64,000 nt of DNA, taken from NCBI RefSeq assembly GCF_000154285.1, contig NZ_DS483478.1, forward strand, positions 62,001 through 126,000. The letters run 5' to 3'. The notes below the pieces were generated by a model. It saw only the letters and a list, made by a program, of their open reading frames with translations. It ran no database searches and was not told the origin of the DNA. Of the stretch, positions 43,812 to 53,282 are shown one piece after another. The DNA is from Amedibacillus dolichus DSM 3991 (GTDB lineage Bacteria; Bacillota_I; Bacilli_A; Erysipelotrichales; Erysipelotrichaceae). Numbering within the stretch: position 1 is the stretch's first letter; every line of letters begins with the position of its first letter. A program made the position numbers and the translations under genes.

Positions 43812-43853
43812 TGACAAAAACTGACAGAATATATAGGAAATCTCCTCTACAAT
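43812..43853 (+). promoter_or_regulatory. Spo0A-type promoter of spoIIE
   Basis: CTGACA (43821-43826) and TACAAT (43848-43853) are 21 bases apart, the abnormal spacing known for the Spo0A-activated spoIIE and spoIIG promoters of Bacillus. Two 0A-box-like repeats, TGACAAA (43812-43818) and TGACAGA (43822-43828), lie 10 bases apart and overlap the -35 (consensus TGNCGAA). Confidence 0.6.
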
Positions 43854-43871
43854 ACGGTAGAGGTGGTTGGA

Positions 43872-45719
43872 ATGGAAAGAACCATAGCATACAGAGAACA
43901 AAGAGAGGCAGTGCTGAAGCTAAGTGATGTCTATTGCATCGTATTAGCCCTTTTCGCAATAGGAATACCTACGGCTTTTCGTCCGGCTTTTCTCTTTGTT
44001 TATATAGCAGCTTTGGCATTAAGAAATACAAGGGAATGCGTACTGACAATTTTAACCTTGATGGTTTGTTTCCTATTACATAGTATGCGCTTGGCATATA
44101 TTTATGCCTTAGGCTTCTTGCTTTATTTTACGATATTACAAGCTGCAAGACTCCTACAGGCCAATATTTATCGCTTGCTTCCCTATATAAGCAGTGCACT
44201 TGTTGCCATATACAGTTTTATGGAATTTGCTTTGAGAAAGGAAGTAATCGTACTTCCACTTGTGACCTTTCTGCTTGTGAAAGAAATGCTGCACGATACG
44301 CGTTGGATCAATCATGATGAATTCTTTTATAAACGTATGAAGGAATTGTTGATTTTGGGTGGTATGTTTGCTTTGGTGGGAATACTTCCAAACTATGCTG
44401 TGTTATGGTATATGCTTGGGATTGCTTTGATATGTGGTTTGACATCAATGGAGATCGCAATTGGATTTTTGGTGGTATGTGCAATCTTTTTATCGTCATC
44501 TTTTACTTTGCCCTTGGCACTTATGGGCTTATGTGTGATGTATCAGCAACGAAAGCAGTTCTTATTCCTATGTGTGTTAGGCGGCTTTTATTTTATACCG
44601 ATGCGTTGGGAGATGTATGTCGGTGTGTTGGTGCTTGCAGGAATACTGTTGTTAAAGCAGCCGGTGTATGTAGATCAAAAGGAGCCAATAGCTTTGCCGC
44701 AGAATCAGCAGTTAAAGCGCAATATTGTAAACTATGCCGGTATTTTTCAGCTGTTGGCGGATTACTATGCCTCTATCAGTGATGTGGAAAGTGAATTGCT
44801 GTTTAATATGGCACAGGCTTTGGAATATCAAGCGGATATGCTGGTAAATGAGCAGGATATGGATCGGAAAAAGCAGATGATGAAGGAGGTTTTGGAGGAA
44901 TATCGCTATCGGGTACATCATATTCATTTGGAAGAGGAAATGAAAGGAATTATACAAATGGAGCTGGAACTTGGCAATATGCAAAAAAAAGAGCTGAAGC
45001 TTACGGTTCTTCCGCTATTGGAAAACTTAACCCATCAGAAGCTGCAAATTGAAACAGTTTTACGTCATCGTTGGCTGCCGAAAACCTATCGTATCCTTGT
45101 TACAAATAAAGCTGTACTGCCGATTGAAACTGTTTGCGACAGCCTTGGCAATGCGTATACGGAAAATGGTGATAGTCATAGTGTGTTTCGTTTCCAACAA
45201 AGTTTGGTATGTATGATTTCCGATGGTATGGGGAATGGGGAGCGAGCATTGCAGAGCAGTCGCTTGGTTACCGGTATGTTTCAACGCATGGTTACCGGTG
45301 GAATGTCGCAAAACAATGCTATTCGTTGTATCAATAAGCTAGTGCAAAGCGATACCTTTGCGACGCTTGATGTTTTATGTTTTCACGAAAGTGAACAAAA
45401 GCTGTATATTTCCAAATCAGCAGCTTGTCCGACATATTTGCTTCGACAGGGGAAATTGCAGGAGATCAACGGCAGTGCGCTTCCCATAGGGATTGTAACG
45501 CAGATGCAGCCGGATTGTTTCTGTATGGAATATTTGCCGGAAGATGAGTTTTTAATGGTAAGTGATGGCATTTCGCATAGAGAAATCGAAGCTTGGCTTG
45601 TGAAACGCAGTGGTAAAACACTTGATGAACAGGCAAAGGAGCTGCGCGAAATCTTGCATCAAAACAAGCGCTTTGATGATTCGACATTCATTTTCATAAA
45701 AGTAGGGAAAATAACATAA
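43872..45719 (+). CDS. spoIIE: Stage II sporulation protein E, membrane PP2C phosphatase
   Basis: 615 residues, shorter than the 827 of Bacillus. About ten N-terminal membrane helices (to about 270), a middle regulatory region, and a C-terminal PP2C domain with CMISDGMGNGERALQSSRLV, DTFATLDVLCF and FLMVSDGISHREIEAWL. In Bacillus it dephosphorylates SpoIIAA to activate SigF in the forespore. The order spoIIE-tilS-hpt-ftsH matches Bacillus and supports the call. GAGGTGG precedes the ATG at 43872. Confidence 0.88.
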   Translation: MERTIAYREQREAVLKLSDVYCIVLALFAIGIPTAFRPAFLFVYIAALALRNTRECVLTILTLMVCFLLHSMRLAYIYALGFLLYFTILQAARLLQANIYRLLPYISSALVAIYSFMEFALRKEVIVLPLVTFLLVKEMLHDTRWINHDEFFYKRMKELLILGGMFALVGILPNYAVLWYMLGIALICGLTSMEIAIGFLVVCAIFLSSSFTLPLALMGLCVMYQQRKQFLFLCVLGGFYFIPMRWEMYVGVLVLAGILLLKQPVYVDQKEPIALPQNQQLKRNIVNYAGIFQLLADYYASISDVESELLFNMAQALEYQADMLVNEQDMDRKKQMMKEVLEEYRYRVHHIHLEEEMKGIIQMELELGNMQKKELKLTVLPLLENLTHQKLQIETVLRHRWLPKTYRILVTNKAVLPIETVCDSLGNAYTENGDSHSVFRFQQSLVCMISDGMGNGERALQSSRLVTGMFQRMVTGGMSQNNAIRCINKLVQSDTFATLDVLCFHESEQKLYISKSAACPTYLLRQGKLQEINGSALPIGIVTQMQPDCFCMEYLPEDEFLMVSDGISHREIEAWLVKRSGKTLDEQAKELREILHQNKRFDDSTFIFIKVGKIT

Positions 45720-45727
45720 TCTCACAT

Positions 45728-45766
45728 AAAAGACAGGTTGAAATAGCCTGTCTTGTTTTGTATAAT
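45728..45766 (+). promoter_or_regulatory. Terminator of spoIIE fused with the tilS promoter
   Basis: AAGACAGG (45730-45737) pairs with CCTGTCTT (45747-45754), followed by GTTTTG. The loop contains TTGAAA (45738-45743), which forms a good promoter with TATAAT at 45761-45766 (17-base spacer). The expected transcription start falls at or next to the tilS ATG at 45774. Confidence 0.7.
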
Positions 45767-45773
45767 ACCTCTT

Positions 45774-46994
45774 ATGAACATGGAAACATTGGATTTGCAT
45801 AAGGTATATATTATCGGTGTCAGCGGAGGACCGGATTCGATGGCACTTTTAGACATGTGTCGAAGACATGGCGTATCCATGGTAGTAGCACATGTGAATT
45901 ATCAAAAGCGAGAAAGTGCAGCTCGTGATATGCAAATTGTGCAGGATTATTGCAAGCAGTATGGTATAGCCTGTGAGGTATATATGCAAAATAAGCAGTG
46001 TACCTATAATTTTCAAGCCTTTGCACGTGATGTACGTTATGCGTTTTATCGTAGTCTTTGTGAGATTTATCATGCACAGGGGGTACTTTTGGCACATCAG
46101 ATGGACGATCATATCGAAACCTATCTGATGCAGAAGGAAACCAAGCGTTTAGGTTCGTATTACGGTATTCGCAAAAAGGGAATCGTGCTTGGTGTAAAGG
46201 TGTATCGACCATTGCTTACGAAAAGCAAAAAACAGTTAGAGGAGTATTGTGCGCAACATGGTGTAGAATATGGCATTGATGAATCGAATCTATCTGATGA
46301 TTATGCTAGAAATCGAATGCGCCATCACGTTGTGGATAAAATGACAACAAAAGAAAAGCAAGCCTTATGCGATACGATTGAACAGGAAAATAAAGCGTGG
46401 CAAGCCTTGTGTTTGAAATGTCAGAGCTTTCTATCCACTTGGAATGGAAGCATTGCCTCCTTGCAAGATCTAGAGGAAGAAATGCTGATGCAGGTGCTGG
46501 CACAATTTATTTTTGAGCAGTGTGCGATGCATGTATCACGTAAGGAGCTAGTTACTTTAAAGGAGTTAATTTGCCACCATGCAAATCAGTGGACAAGAGA
46601 TATCGGAAGCAGCTATCTTATATATAGCGAATACGGTAAGCTATGTTGTGATGTAAAGGAAGATGTTTCTTATAGCTATACCTTGCAGACACTAGAGGAG
46701 CTGCATACACCATATTTTCATATCGGAAAAGAAGGCAAAGGAAGCGAGGCGCTTACGCTTTATGAAGCGGATTTTCCGATAACGATTCGCTCTTATCGCC
46801 AAGGAGATCGTATTGCGATGCGCTTTGGAAGTAAGCGGGTAAGTCGTTGGTTTATAGATCGTAAAATACCACAGGCTGTGCGTAGACGCTATCCGATTGT
46901 GGAAAATGCGCAGGGAAAGGTGATTTTAGTGCCTAATTTAGGGTGTGATATTACACATTTCTCTAACAATCCTACCTGTTTTGTGGTAAAATAA
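45774..46994 (+). CDS. tilS: tRNA(Ile)-lysidine synthase
   Basis: 406 residues. The PP-loop is IIGVSGGPDSMALLDM, followed by LLAHQMDDHIETYLM. The C-terminal TilS domain has SYRQGDRIAMRFGSKRVSRWFIDRKIP. It uses ATP to attach lysine to C34 of tRNA-Ile(CAU) so that AUA is read. No ribosome site is seen before the ATGs at 45774 or 45780; the promoter position suggests a leaderless mRNA. Confidence 0.93.
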   Translation: MNMETLDLHKVYIIGVSGGPDSMALLDMCRRHGVSMVVAHVNYQKRESAARDMQIVQDYCKQYGIACEVYMQNKQCTYNFQAFARDVRYAFYRSLCEIYHAQGVLLAHQMDDHIETYLMQKETKRLGSYYGIRKKGIVLGVKVYRPLLTKSKKQLEEYCAQHGVEYGIDESNLSDDYARNRMRHHVVDKMTTKEKQALCDTIEQENKAWQALCLKCQSFLSTWNGSIASLQDLEEEMLMQVLAQFIFEQCAMHVSRKELVTLKELICHHANQWTRDIGSSYLIYSEYGKLCCDVKEDVSYSYTLQTLEELHTPYFHIGKEGKGSEALTLYEADFPITIRSYRQGDRIAMRFGSKRVSRWFIDRKIPQAVRRRYPIVENAQGKVILVPNLGCDITHFSNNPTCFVVK

Positions 46995-47023
46995 AACTAT
47001 ATGTCTTATTAGGAGGACGAAGC

Positions 47024-47563
47024 ATGCAGAATGTAATCGAAAGAGTTTTAGTTACAAGAGAAGAAATTGAAAAACGATGCGATGAACTGGGAAAGGAAAT
47101 CAGTGAAGCATATAAGCAGGATAAGGAAGCACCGCTGTTGGTTGCTTTATTAAAAGGAAGTGTGCCTTTTTTAAGTGAGTTGATCAAGCATATTGATTTG
47201 GATATTCAATTTGATTTTATGAATGTATCCAGCTATCAGGGTACACAGTCTGTCGGTGATGTGAAAATCCTAAAGGATTTGGATATTTCCATTAAGGATC
47301 GCCGTATTCTTTTGGTAGAGGATATCGTTGATACCGGAAGAACCTTGAAAAAAGTAACGCAGCTGTTAATGAATAAAGGGGCTGCCGATGTTAAGGTTGT
47401 CGCATTATTGGATAAGCCGGAGCGTAGAGTGGTGGATATTGAAGCGGATTATATCGGCTTTACGATTCCCGATGAATTTGTTGTCGGCTTTGGGCTTGAT
47501 TACAATGAGCATTATCGCTGCTTCCCATACGTTGGGGTATTGAAAAAAGAAGTATATAAATAA
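47024..47563 (+). CDS. hpt: Hypoxanthine phosphoribosyltransferase
   Basis: 179 residues. The PRPP-binding motif is ILLVEDIVDTGRTLKKV, and FMNVSSYQG and VGFGLDYNEHYRCFPYVG are typical of the family. It salvages hypoxanthine (and guanine) to nucleotides. AGGAGGACGAAGC precedes the ATG. Between tilS and ftsH as in Bacillus. Confidence 0.95.
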   Translation: MQNVIERVLVTREEIEKRCDELGKEISEAYKQDKEAPLLVALLKGSVPFLSELIKHIDLDIQFDFMNVSSYQGTQSVGDVKILKDLDISIKDRRILLVEDIVDTGRTLKKVTQLLMNKGAADVKVVALLDKPERRVVDIEADYIGFTIPDEFVVGFGLDYNEHYRCFPYVGVLKKEVYK

Positions 47564-47585
47564 TTCTCGTTAAGGAGGAAATCTT

Positions 47586-49577
47586 ATGAACAATAAAAAA
47601 GTGGTTAGCTTTCTGCCTTATATTGCGGTGATTGGTATTTTATTGTTACTGATATCATCACGTTTTACAAGCAATGCCAAAAGCTTTACGTACAATGAGT
47701 TTTTGAATAAGGCGGATAAAATTGAATTTAAGAGTGCGGAAATGTCCATGGGAACGACCGTTATCGACATCAGCGGTACGTATATGGAAAAGGGTAAGGA
47801 AGTCGGCTTCATGGTCAGTGTTCCAAATACCGAAAGCAATGTGGAAACATTGACAAAAACCTTTCAGAAGAATAAAAAGATGAAGCTGGTGGTCAATGAC
47901 CCGAATCGTGAAAACTTTTTGATGAGCTTTCTGATGAATATTTTACCGTTTATCTTTATTGCCGGTATTGCCTTTTTCATGTTTAGCAAAATGAATGCCG
48001 GCGGTAATAACAAGGCATTTGAATTCAGTAAGTCCAAAGCACGTATGGAGGGCAATATCAAGGTGCGCTTCAAGGACGTTGCGGGCTGTGATGAAGAAAA
48101 AGAAGAAGTCAAAGAAATCATTGATTACTTGAAGGATCCAAAGCGTTTTACGGATATGGGAGCGCGGATTCCGAAGGGCATGTTGATGGTAGGTCCTCCG
48201 GGTACCGGTAAAACCTTATTGGCGAAGGCTGTTGCGGGTGAGGCAGATGTTCCTTTCTTCTCTATCAGCGGTTCGGATTTTGTGGAAATGTTTGTCGGTA
48301 CGGGTGCCAGTCGTGTGCGTGATATGTTTAAAAAGGCTGCTCAAGCTGCTCCATGTATCGTGTTTATTGATGAAATTGATGCAGTTGGTCGTCAGCGTGG
48401 TGCCGGTATGGGCGGTGGAAACGATGAGCGTGAACAGACCTTGAACCAGTTGCTTGTGGAAATGGACGGTATGGGCGAGAATAAGGGTATCGTTATTATT
48501 GCCGCTACCAACCGTCCTGATGTTCTTGATCCTGCTTTGTTGCGTAGTGGACGCTTTGATCGTCAGATTACCGTAAATTTACCGGATAAGCGCGGACGTT
48601 ATGAAATTTTGAAGGTTCATGCAAGAAACAAAAAATTGGCTGCCGATGTCAATTTGGAAAATTTAGCGAAGCGAACTCCCGGCTTTTCCGGTGCGGATTT
48701 GGAAAATGTCTTGAACGAAGGTGCGATTTTAGCTGTTCGTGGAAAACGTAAGATCATTACATTAGACGATTTAGATGAAGCAATTGACCGTGTTATGATG
48801 GGACCGGCAAAAAAATCCAAGAAATATTCCGACAAGGAAAAACGTTTGGTGGCTTATCATGAAGCAGGGCATGCGGTAATCGGTTTGAAATTGGAAAGTG
48901 CCGATAATGTCGAAAAAGTTACGATCATTCCACGTGGGGAAGCCGGAGGCTATAATATGATGATTCCGGGTGAGGAAAAAATGTTCCCTACAAAAGCGGA
49001 TTTCATGGGACAGATTACCGGTTTAATGGGTGGTCGTGTTGCGGAAGAAGTTATATTTGATGAGATTTCTGCAGGGGCCAGCAATGATATTCAAAAGGCA
49101 ACGAAGATTGCGAAAGCAATGGTACGCAGTTGGGGTATGTCAAGCCTTGGACCGATTCAATACGATGATGGTACAGGCAATGTGTTCTTAGGTAGAGATT
49201 ATAGCAGCGGATCAAATTATTCCGGTGAAATTGCATACGAAATTGATAAGGAAATTCGTAAGATCATCAATGAATGCCATGAACAGGCAAAACAGATCAT
49301 TCTTGAAAATAAGGATTTATTAACATTGATTGCGGATACATTGGTAGAAGAAGAAACAATTACCAGTGAACAGATTATGAATCTGATGAATTATGGAACT
49401 TTGGACAATCCAAATGAAGAAAAAAAGCAAACGATTGAAAAGCTGGAAGCTGATGCAACTGATGTTTTTGAAACAGAACGTGTGGAGGAACAAACAGCTG
49501 CCAACGAATTGGCAGAGAGTGAGCTTGATGAGGCTTTAAAGGAATTGACCAAAGATGATTTCCATGATGAGAATTAA
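47586..49577 (+). CDS. ftsH: ATP-dependent membrane zinc protease FtsH
   Basis: 663 residues. Two membrane helices (about 9-25 and 113-133), then the AAA module with Walker A GPPGTGKT, Walker [13 protein letters not shown] and SRH region [20 protein letters not shown]. The M41 protease domain has the zinc motif HEAGH. It degrades damaged membrane and regulatory proteins. The acidic C-terminal tail is unconserved. AAGGAGGAAATCTT precedes the ATG. Confidence 0.97.
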   Translation: MNNKKVVSFLPYIAVIGILLLLISSRFTSNAKSFTYNEFLNKADKIEFKSAEMSMGTTVIDISGTYMEKGKEVGFMVSVPNTESNVETLTKTFQKNKKMKLVVNDPNRENFLMSFLMNILPFIFIAGIAFFMFSKMNAGGNNKAFEFSKSKARMEGNIKVRFKDVAGCDEEKEEVKEIIDYLKDPKRFTDMGARIPKGMLMVGPPGTGKTLLAKAVAGEADVPFFSISGSDFVEMFVGTGASRVRDMFKKAAQAAPCIVFIDEIDAVGRQRGAGMGGGNDEREQTLNQLLVEMDGMGENKGIVIIAATNRPDVLDPALLRSGRFDRQITVNLPDKRGRYEILKVHARNKKLAADVNLENLAKRTPGFSGADLENVLNEGAILAVRGKRKIITLDDLDEAIDRVMMGPAKKSKKYSDKEKRLVAYHEAGHAVIGLKLESADNVEKVTIIPRGEAGGYNMMIPGEEKMFPTKADFMGQITGLMGGRVAEEVIFDEISAGASNDIQKATKIAKAMVRSWGMSSLGPIQYDDGTGNVFLGRDYSSGSNYSGEIAYEIDKEIRKIINECHEQAKQIILENKDLLTLIADTLVEEETITSEQIMNLMNYGTLDNPNEEKKQTIEKLEADATDVFETERVEEQTAANELAESELDEALKELTKDDFHDEN

Positions 49578-49606
49578 AGGGTACGAGGAATCGTGCCTTT
49601 TTTTTG
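49578..49606 (+). terminator. Terminator of the tilS-hpt-ftsH unit
   Basis: AAGGGTACGA-GGAA-TCGTGCCTT hairpin followed by eight T residues. Confidence 0.85.
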
Positions 49607-49631
49607 GATTTCCCATTTTTGATGATTATCT

Positions 49632-49691
49632 AATATTTATTCTATAAATATTGAAATAATGTTTGACATACATCTAATATATGTTTATAAT
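49632..49691 (+). promoter_or_regulatory. Consensus promoter with palindromic operator ahead of the MFS gene
   Basis: TTGACA (49663-49668), 17 bases, TATAAT (49686-49691): a perfect sigmaA promoter. Just upstream is a perfect 9-3-9 inverted repeat, AATATTTAT-TCT-ATAAATATT (49632-49652). ATCTAATAT occurs twice (about 49628 and 49672), the second copy within the promoter spacer. The likely binder is the ArsR-type regulator encoded at 51000. Confidence 0.65.
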
Positions 49692-49710
49692 AGCGTTGAG
49701 GTTGATGGAT

Positions 49711-50964
49711 ATGAAACAATTATTAGATAAGTATAAAACATTGAGTGATCAAAGGCAATATCATAAAATTATTGCCGCTAATATCGTGAATCGCTTTGGT
49801 GATGCGATCGATCAGATAGCTTTTACATGGTTGGTGTATGAGCTAACGCATAGTGCACTATGGAGCACCTTGGTTTTCGGTGTGAATATGTTGCCTACTG
49901 TATTGATTCAGCCCTTTGCCGGAGCTATCGTAGAGCGTATGCGAAAACAAAATGTTATGGTAGTCTGCGATATTATTCGTGGGATCCTTGTTGCCGGCAT
50001 TGCTTTCGGTTATGTGTTTGGTATTTTACAGCCATGGATACTCTTGGCAGTAACCTTTTTAAACTCATTGGTTGAAGCAATGCGTGTACCGGCGGGTATT
50101 GCGATTGTTCCAAGATTGTTGGATAAGCAATGCTTCGATACCGGAGTATCTTTAAATTCCTCATGTTCAAGAGCGATGGAGTTGATTGGAACAGGCGCTG
50201 CCGGATTTATTATTGCGCTGATCGGTGTCCATGGTGCAATTCTATTAGATGCGCTAACCTTCTTCATGAGTGCAGGTATCATTGCATTGATTCGCTACCA
50301 AGAAGAAACAAAGCATGCGCAGCTAAATGTTCATTCTTATTTTGTAACCTTAAAGGAAGGCTTCCACTATATTATGAAAAGTGATACCTTGCTTGTGATT
50401 TGCGTAATCGGTGCTTTCCTTAACTTCTTTACAACACCTTTGAACTCCGTATTACCATCATATATCCATGAGGTGTTAAGAAGCGGAAGCGAAATGCTAT
50501 CGGTATTGTCAATTGCCATATCCTTAGGCTCTATTCTAGGCAGCTTTCTTTATCCGCTTATCGCCGAAAAAATTTCAAAGCGGTGGCTGCTTATCGGTAT
50601 ATTTATGTTTGAAGCTGTTTTCTATATCTTGATCATTGTTCTTCCTTATGCATTAACAAGTCTGCTGCTATCTCAATTTCTTATTCTTGTTTTGTTCTTT
50701 ATTATAGGCTTTTTGAGTGCTGCCTGCAGCACGTATCTATCGGTATATCTTACAAGTCATGTTGATGTAGATTACATGGCAAGAATTTCCGCTACCTTTA
50801 ATGCCTGCTTATGCTGCTGTATTCCGATTGCAAGTACTATTATTTCTTTGTTATTAAATATAACAAACTTTGTGGTAATCATACTAGGAACCGGTTTTCT
50901 GTCTTTGTTTGTAGCACTTTGTATGCTATCTTTACGAAGTATTCGTGTATTAGATGAAAAGTAA
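49711..50964 (+). CDS. MFS transporter, drug/siderophore-export type
   Basis: 417 residues, about 12 membrane segments. The N-terminal ANIVNRFGDAIDQIAFTWLVYELTHSALWSTLVFG is typical of the MFS_3-like exporters, followed by the loop-2/3 pattern GAIVERMRKQNVMVVCDIIRG. It probably exports a small compound by proton exchange; substrate unknown. The ATG at 49711 with GAGG upstream is favoured over the ATG at 49705. The regulator gene follows. Confidence 0.85.
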   Translation: MKQLLDKYKTLSDQRQYHKIIAANIVNRFGDAIDQIAFTWLVYELTHSALWSTLVFGVNMLPTVLIQPFAGAIVERMRKQNVMVVCDIIRGILVAGIAFGYVFGILQPWILLAVTFLNSLVEAMRVPAGIAIVPRLLDKQCFDTGVSLNSSCSRAMELIGTGAAGFIIALIGVHGAILLDALTFFMSAGIIALIRYQEETKHAQLNVHSYFVTLKEGFHYIMKSDTLLVICVIGAFLNFFTTPLNSVLPSYIHEVLRSGSEMLSVLSIAISLGSILGSFLYPLIAEKISKRWLLIGIFMFEAVFYILIIVLPYALTSLLLSQFLILVLFFIIGFLSAACSTYLSVYLTSHVDVDYMARISATFNACLCCCIPIASTIISLLLNITNFVVIILGTGFLSLFVALCMLSLRSIRVLDEK

Positions 50965-50999
50965 TGGTATAATAAAGTCATAACAAAAAGGGTGATGAC

Positions 51000-52076
51000 A
51001 TGGGAGTATTTTATCATAGAGAGTATCATGTAATTTTAGAGGCACATGGGATTTTAACGCGTTATTATATGCGTGAAGACCTTGATAAGCTAAAAAATAA
51101 TTTGCAAAAGAAATCAGGTTATACACAGTATTCGGAATATGTTTTAACAACGGTAAAACGCATGTATGAAGAAGTTGTCAAAGGTTTTGAATTTCCGCAA
51201 GGAATGGAAATGTATTTCCAATATATTGATTCTAATAATAGCGGAGGTAATTTGGCAAATGCCATGCTTATGGATAGTTGGTTAACAGAGGGAATAGAAG
51301 AGGCGGATTTAGCAGCTTATTTGAAACAGCGATTTCATGAGGATAAGACGTTGTTTATTGCCTGCGTTATTGATGAATTTGATGTAAATAAAAAACTTGA
51401 TGATAAAGAATTTATGGCTATTCTGGAAGCAATGGATATTGAAGAAGGAATGAAATGGAATATTTGGCGCATTTATCAAAATTTTGATGAGCATGTAGAT
51501 CGCGTAGTAGCTGTTGTATTAAAGTTGATACCTAAAATTCGTGAAGTGTATGCTAACTATGAGCATGCCTTTGATGAATTTCATGAGTATTGGGAAACGG
51601 CTTGCCAGGATGGCAGCTTTTATGAAAAGTTAAAGAAGAGTGTAAAAATTTCGGGAAATTTAGAACAAGATGAAATTGTATTTCATCCGAATTATGTTTT
51701 ATGTAATTCTATTCAATTTACAACAAATGATCGTACGATGAAGCGATTGTATCTTTATCTAGGTGTATTATTTCGCGAGGATAGCTTTGTCAATGATGCA
51801 AAGCTGAGTCGTTCGGAAATGCTGATACGCTTCAAGTTGTTATCTGATGCCAGTAAGTATGAAATTTTACAGCTATTGAAAAACGAACGTAAGTATGGCT
51901 TGGAACTGGCAGAGCACTTACATTTATCGGCCGCTACGATTTCACATCACATGAATGCCTTGAGCACTTGTGGCTTGTTGAATATGGAAAAAGATGCCAA
52001 TCGTGTGTATTATCGTTTGAATAAGGTGCAGATTGAATGTATGATCGATCAGCTGCGCAAGGATTTATTGGAGTAG
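51000..52076 (+). CDS. ArsR-family regulator with long N-terminal domain
   Basis: 358 residues. The C-terminal 75 residues form an ArsR-type winged helix (ELAEHLHLSAATISHHMNALSTCGLL and VYYRLNK). The first 270 residues are an uncharacterised, mostly helical, acidic domain probably used for ligand binding or dimerisation. No cysteine metal-binding motif of the ArsR/CadC kind is obvious. It likely controls the exporter just upstream. AAGGGTGATGAC precedes the ATG. Confidence 0.8.
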   Translation: MGVFYHREYHVILEAHGILTRYYMREDLDKLKNNLQKKSGYTQYSEYVLTTVKRMYEEVVKGFEFPQGMEMYFQYIDSNNSGGNLANAMLMDSWLTEGIEEADLAAYLKQRFHEDKTLFIACVIDEFDVNKKLDDKEFMAILEAMDIEEGMKWNIWRIYQNFDEHVDRVVAVVLKLIPKIREVYANYEHAFDEFHEYWETACQDGSFYEKLKKSVKISGNLEQDEIVFHPNYVLCNSIQFTTNDRTMKRLYLYLGVLFREDSFVNDAKLSRSEMLIRFKLLSDASKYEILQLLKNERKYGLELAEHLHLSAATISHHMNALSTCGLLNMEKDANRVYYRLNKVQIECMIDQLRKDLLE

Positions 52077-52388
52077 CTATATGTGTAAAAAGATAAGTGC
52101 TTCTATAAGTCTTATCTATATTACAGCGTATGGGGAATGGAAGACTATCGGTATTTTCTTGCTATATTGAAATATTTATGAAGATTATGATTAGATTGTT
52201 GATATCATTGAGTGCTTATATGGAAGTGGCTTTGCTTGAGAAAATTATTAAAAGCTTAATGATATCATGTTCAATCATCTCTACTTATCGCAATTTAAAA
52301 ATATGTGAAACACAGGTACAATAGAGTACAGGTGTTTCTTTTTTTATTCGATTTGTGATATACTGTAAGACGCTTGGAGAGTGATATT
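52077..52388 (+). other. Intergenic region with two terminators and the hslO promoter
   Basis: AGATAAG / CTTATCT hairpin at about 52093-52121 follows the ArsR gene. A second strong hairpin, GAAACAC...GTGTTTC with inner GTAC/GTAC (52307-52338) and a run of seven T residues, ends the region. An extended -10 TGATATACT (52356-52364) may serve hslO. A 64-codon frame (52130-52324) has no ribosome site and is judged not to be a gene. Confidence 0.55.
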
Positions 52389-53282
52389 ATGAAAGATTAT
52401 TTAATAAAGGCATTGACTTGTGAGGAGCGAGTACGTGTATATATATGCAGTTCTACGGCATTGGTTGAAGAAGCAAGACAGCGCTTTGATATGTATCCGA
52501 CATCAGCAGCGGCTCTTGGTCGTGTATTAAGCGTTGGTAGTATGATGGGAAGCATGTTGAAAAGTGAAAAGGAGCAATTAACCATTCGTATCAATGGACA
52601 TGGTCCGATTGGGACCATTCTTGTAGATGCGTACCACGATGGACACGTTCGTGGCTTTGTCAGTGATCCTCATATCATGTTGCAATATAACGATACCGGA
52701 AAATTAGCGGTTGGTATGGCTGTGGGAAATCAAGGAACCTTAGAGGTTATTAAGGATTTGCACATGAAAGAAAACTGGGGCGGAACGGTTGCTTTGCAAA
52801 GCGGAGAAATCGGTGATGATTTTGCATATTATTTTACAGCAAGTGAACAAACACCATCTGCTGTTTCCGTTGGTGTGCTGGTGGATACCGATAATTCCAT
52901 TAAAGCAGCAGGAGGCTTGATTATTCAAATGATGCCAGATGCGAAGGAAGAGGATATTGTTAAAATCGAACAGATCGTTGCGAATATGAAGCATATTTCC
53001 AGCTATATTTTAGAAAAAGAAAGCTTGGAGGCAATTTTAGAGGAGCTGTTCGGTGATGATTTACAGATTTTAAGCAAACAGGATATTTGCTTTAAGTGTG
53101 ATTGTGATAAGGCAAAGATGAAACGTGCTTTAACGACACTTAGCAAAGAGGAGCGTATGGCAATGATCGAAGAAGATCATGGCTGTGAGATTACCTGCAA
53201 TTTCTGTAATGAGCGTTATCAATTCAGCGAGGAAGAACTACGTGATTTAGAAAGGTTCATTGATACCTATGCCAAAGCATAG
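52389..53282 (+). CDS. hslO: Redox-regulated chaperone Hsp33
   Basis: 297 residues. The C-terminal zinc redox switch C-x-C ... C-x-x-C reads CFKCDCDK and CEITCNFCNERYQF. The N-terminal domain has RINGHGPIGTILVDA and GMAVGNQGTL. Oxidation releases zinc and activates it to hold unfolded proteins. GGAGAGTGA precedes the ATG at 52389. It overlaps dusB. Confidence 0.95.
   Translation: MKDYLIKALTCEERVRVYICSSTALVEEARQRFDMYPTSAAALGRVLSVGSMMGSMLKSEKEQLTIRINGHGPIGTILVDAYHDGHVRGFVSDPHIMLQYNDTGKLAVGMAVGNQGTLEVIKDLHMKENWGGTVALQSGEIGDDFAYYFTASEQTPSAVSVGVLVDTDNSIKAAGGLIIQMMPDAKEEDIVKIEQIVANMKHISSYILEKESLEAILEELFGDDLQILSKQDICFKCDCDKAKMKRALTTLSKEERMAMIEEDHGCEITCNFCNERYQFSEEELRDLERFIDTYAKA

Noticed and set aside
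47024-47563. hpt as a different purine phosphoribosyltransferase (xpt or apt)
   Set aside because: The motif LVEDIVDTGRTL, length and position between tilS and ftsH fit hypoxanthine phosphoribosyltransferase.
52130-52324. 64-residue frame between the ArsR gene and hslO
   Set aside because: No ribosome site and no conserved look; it lies between two terminators.
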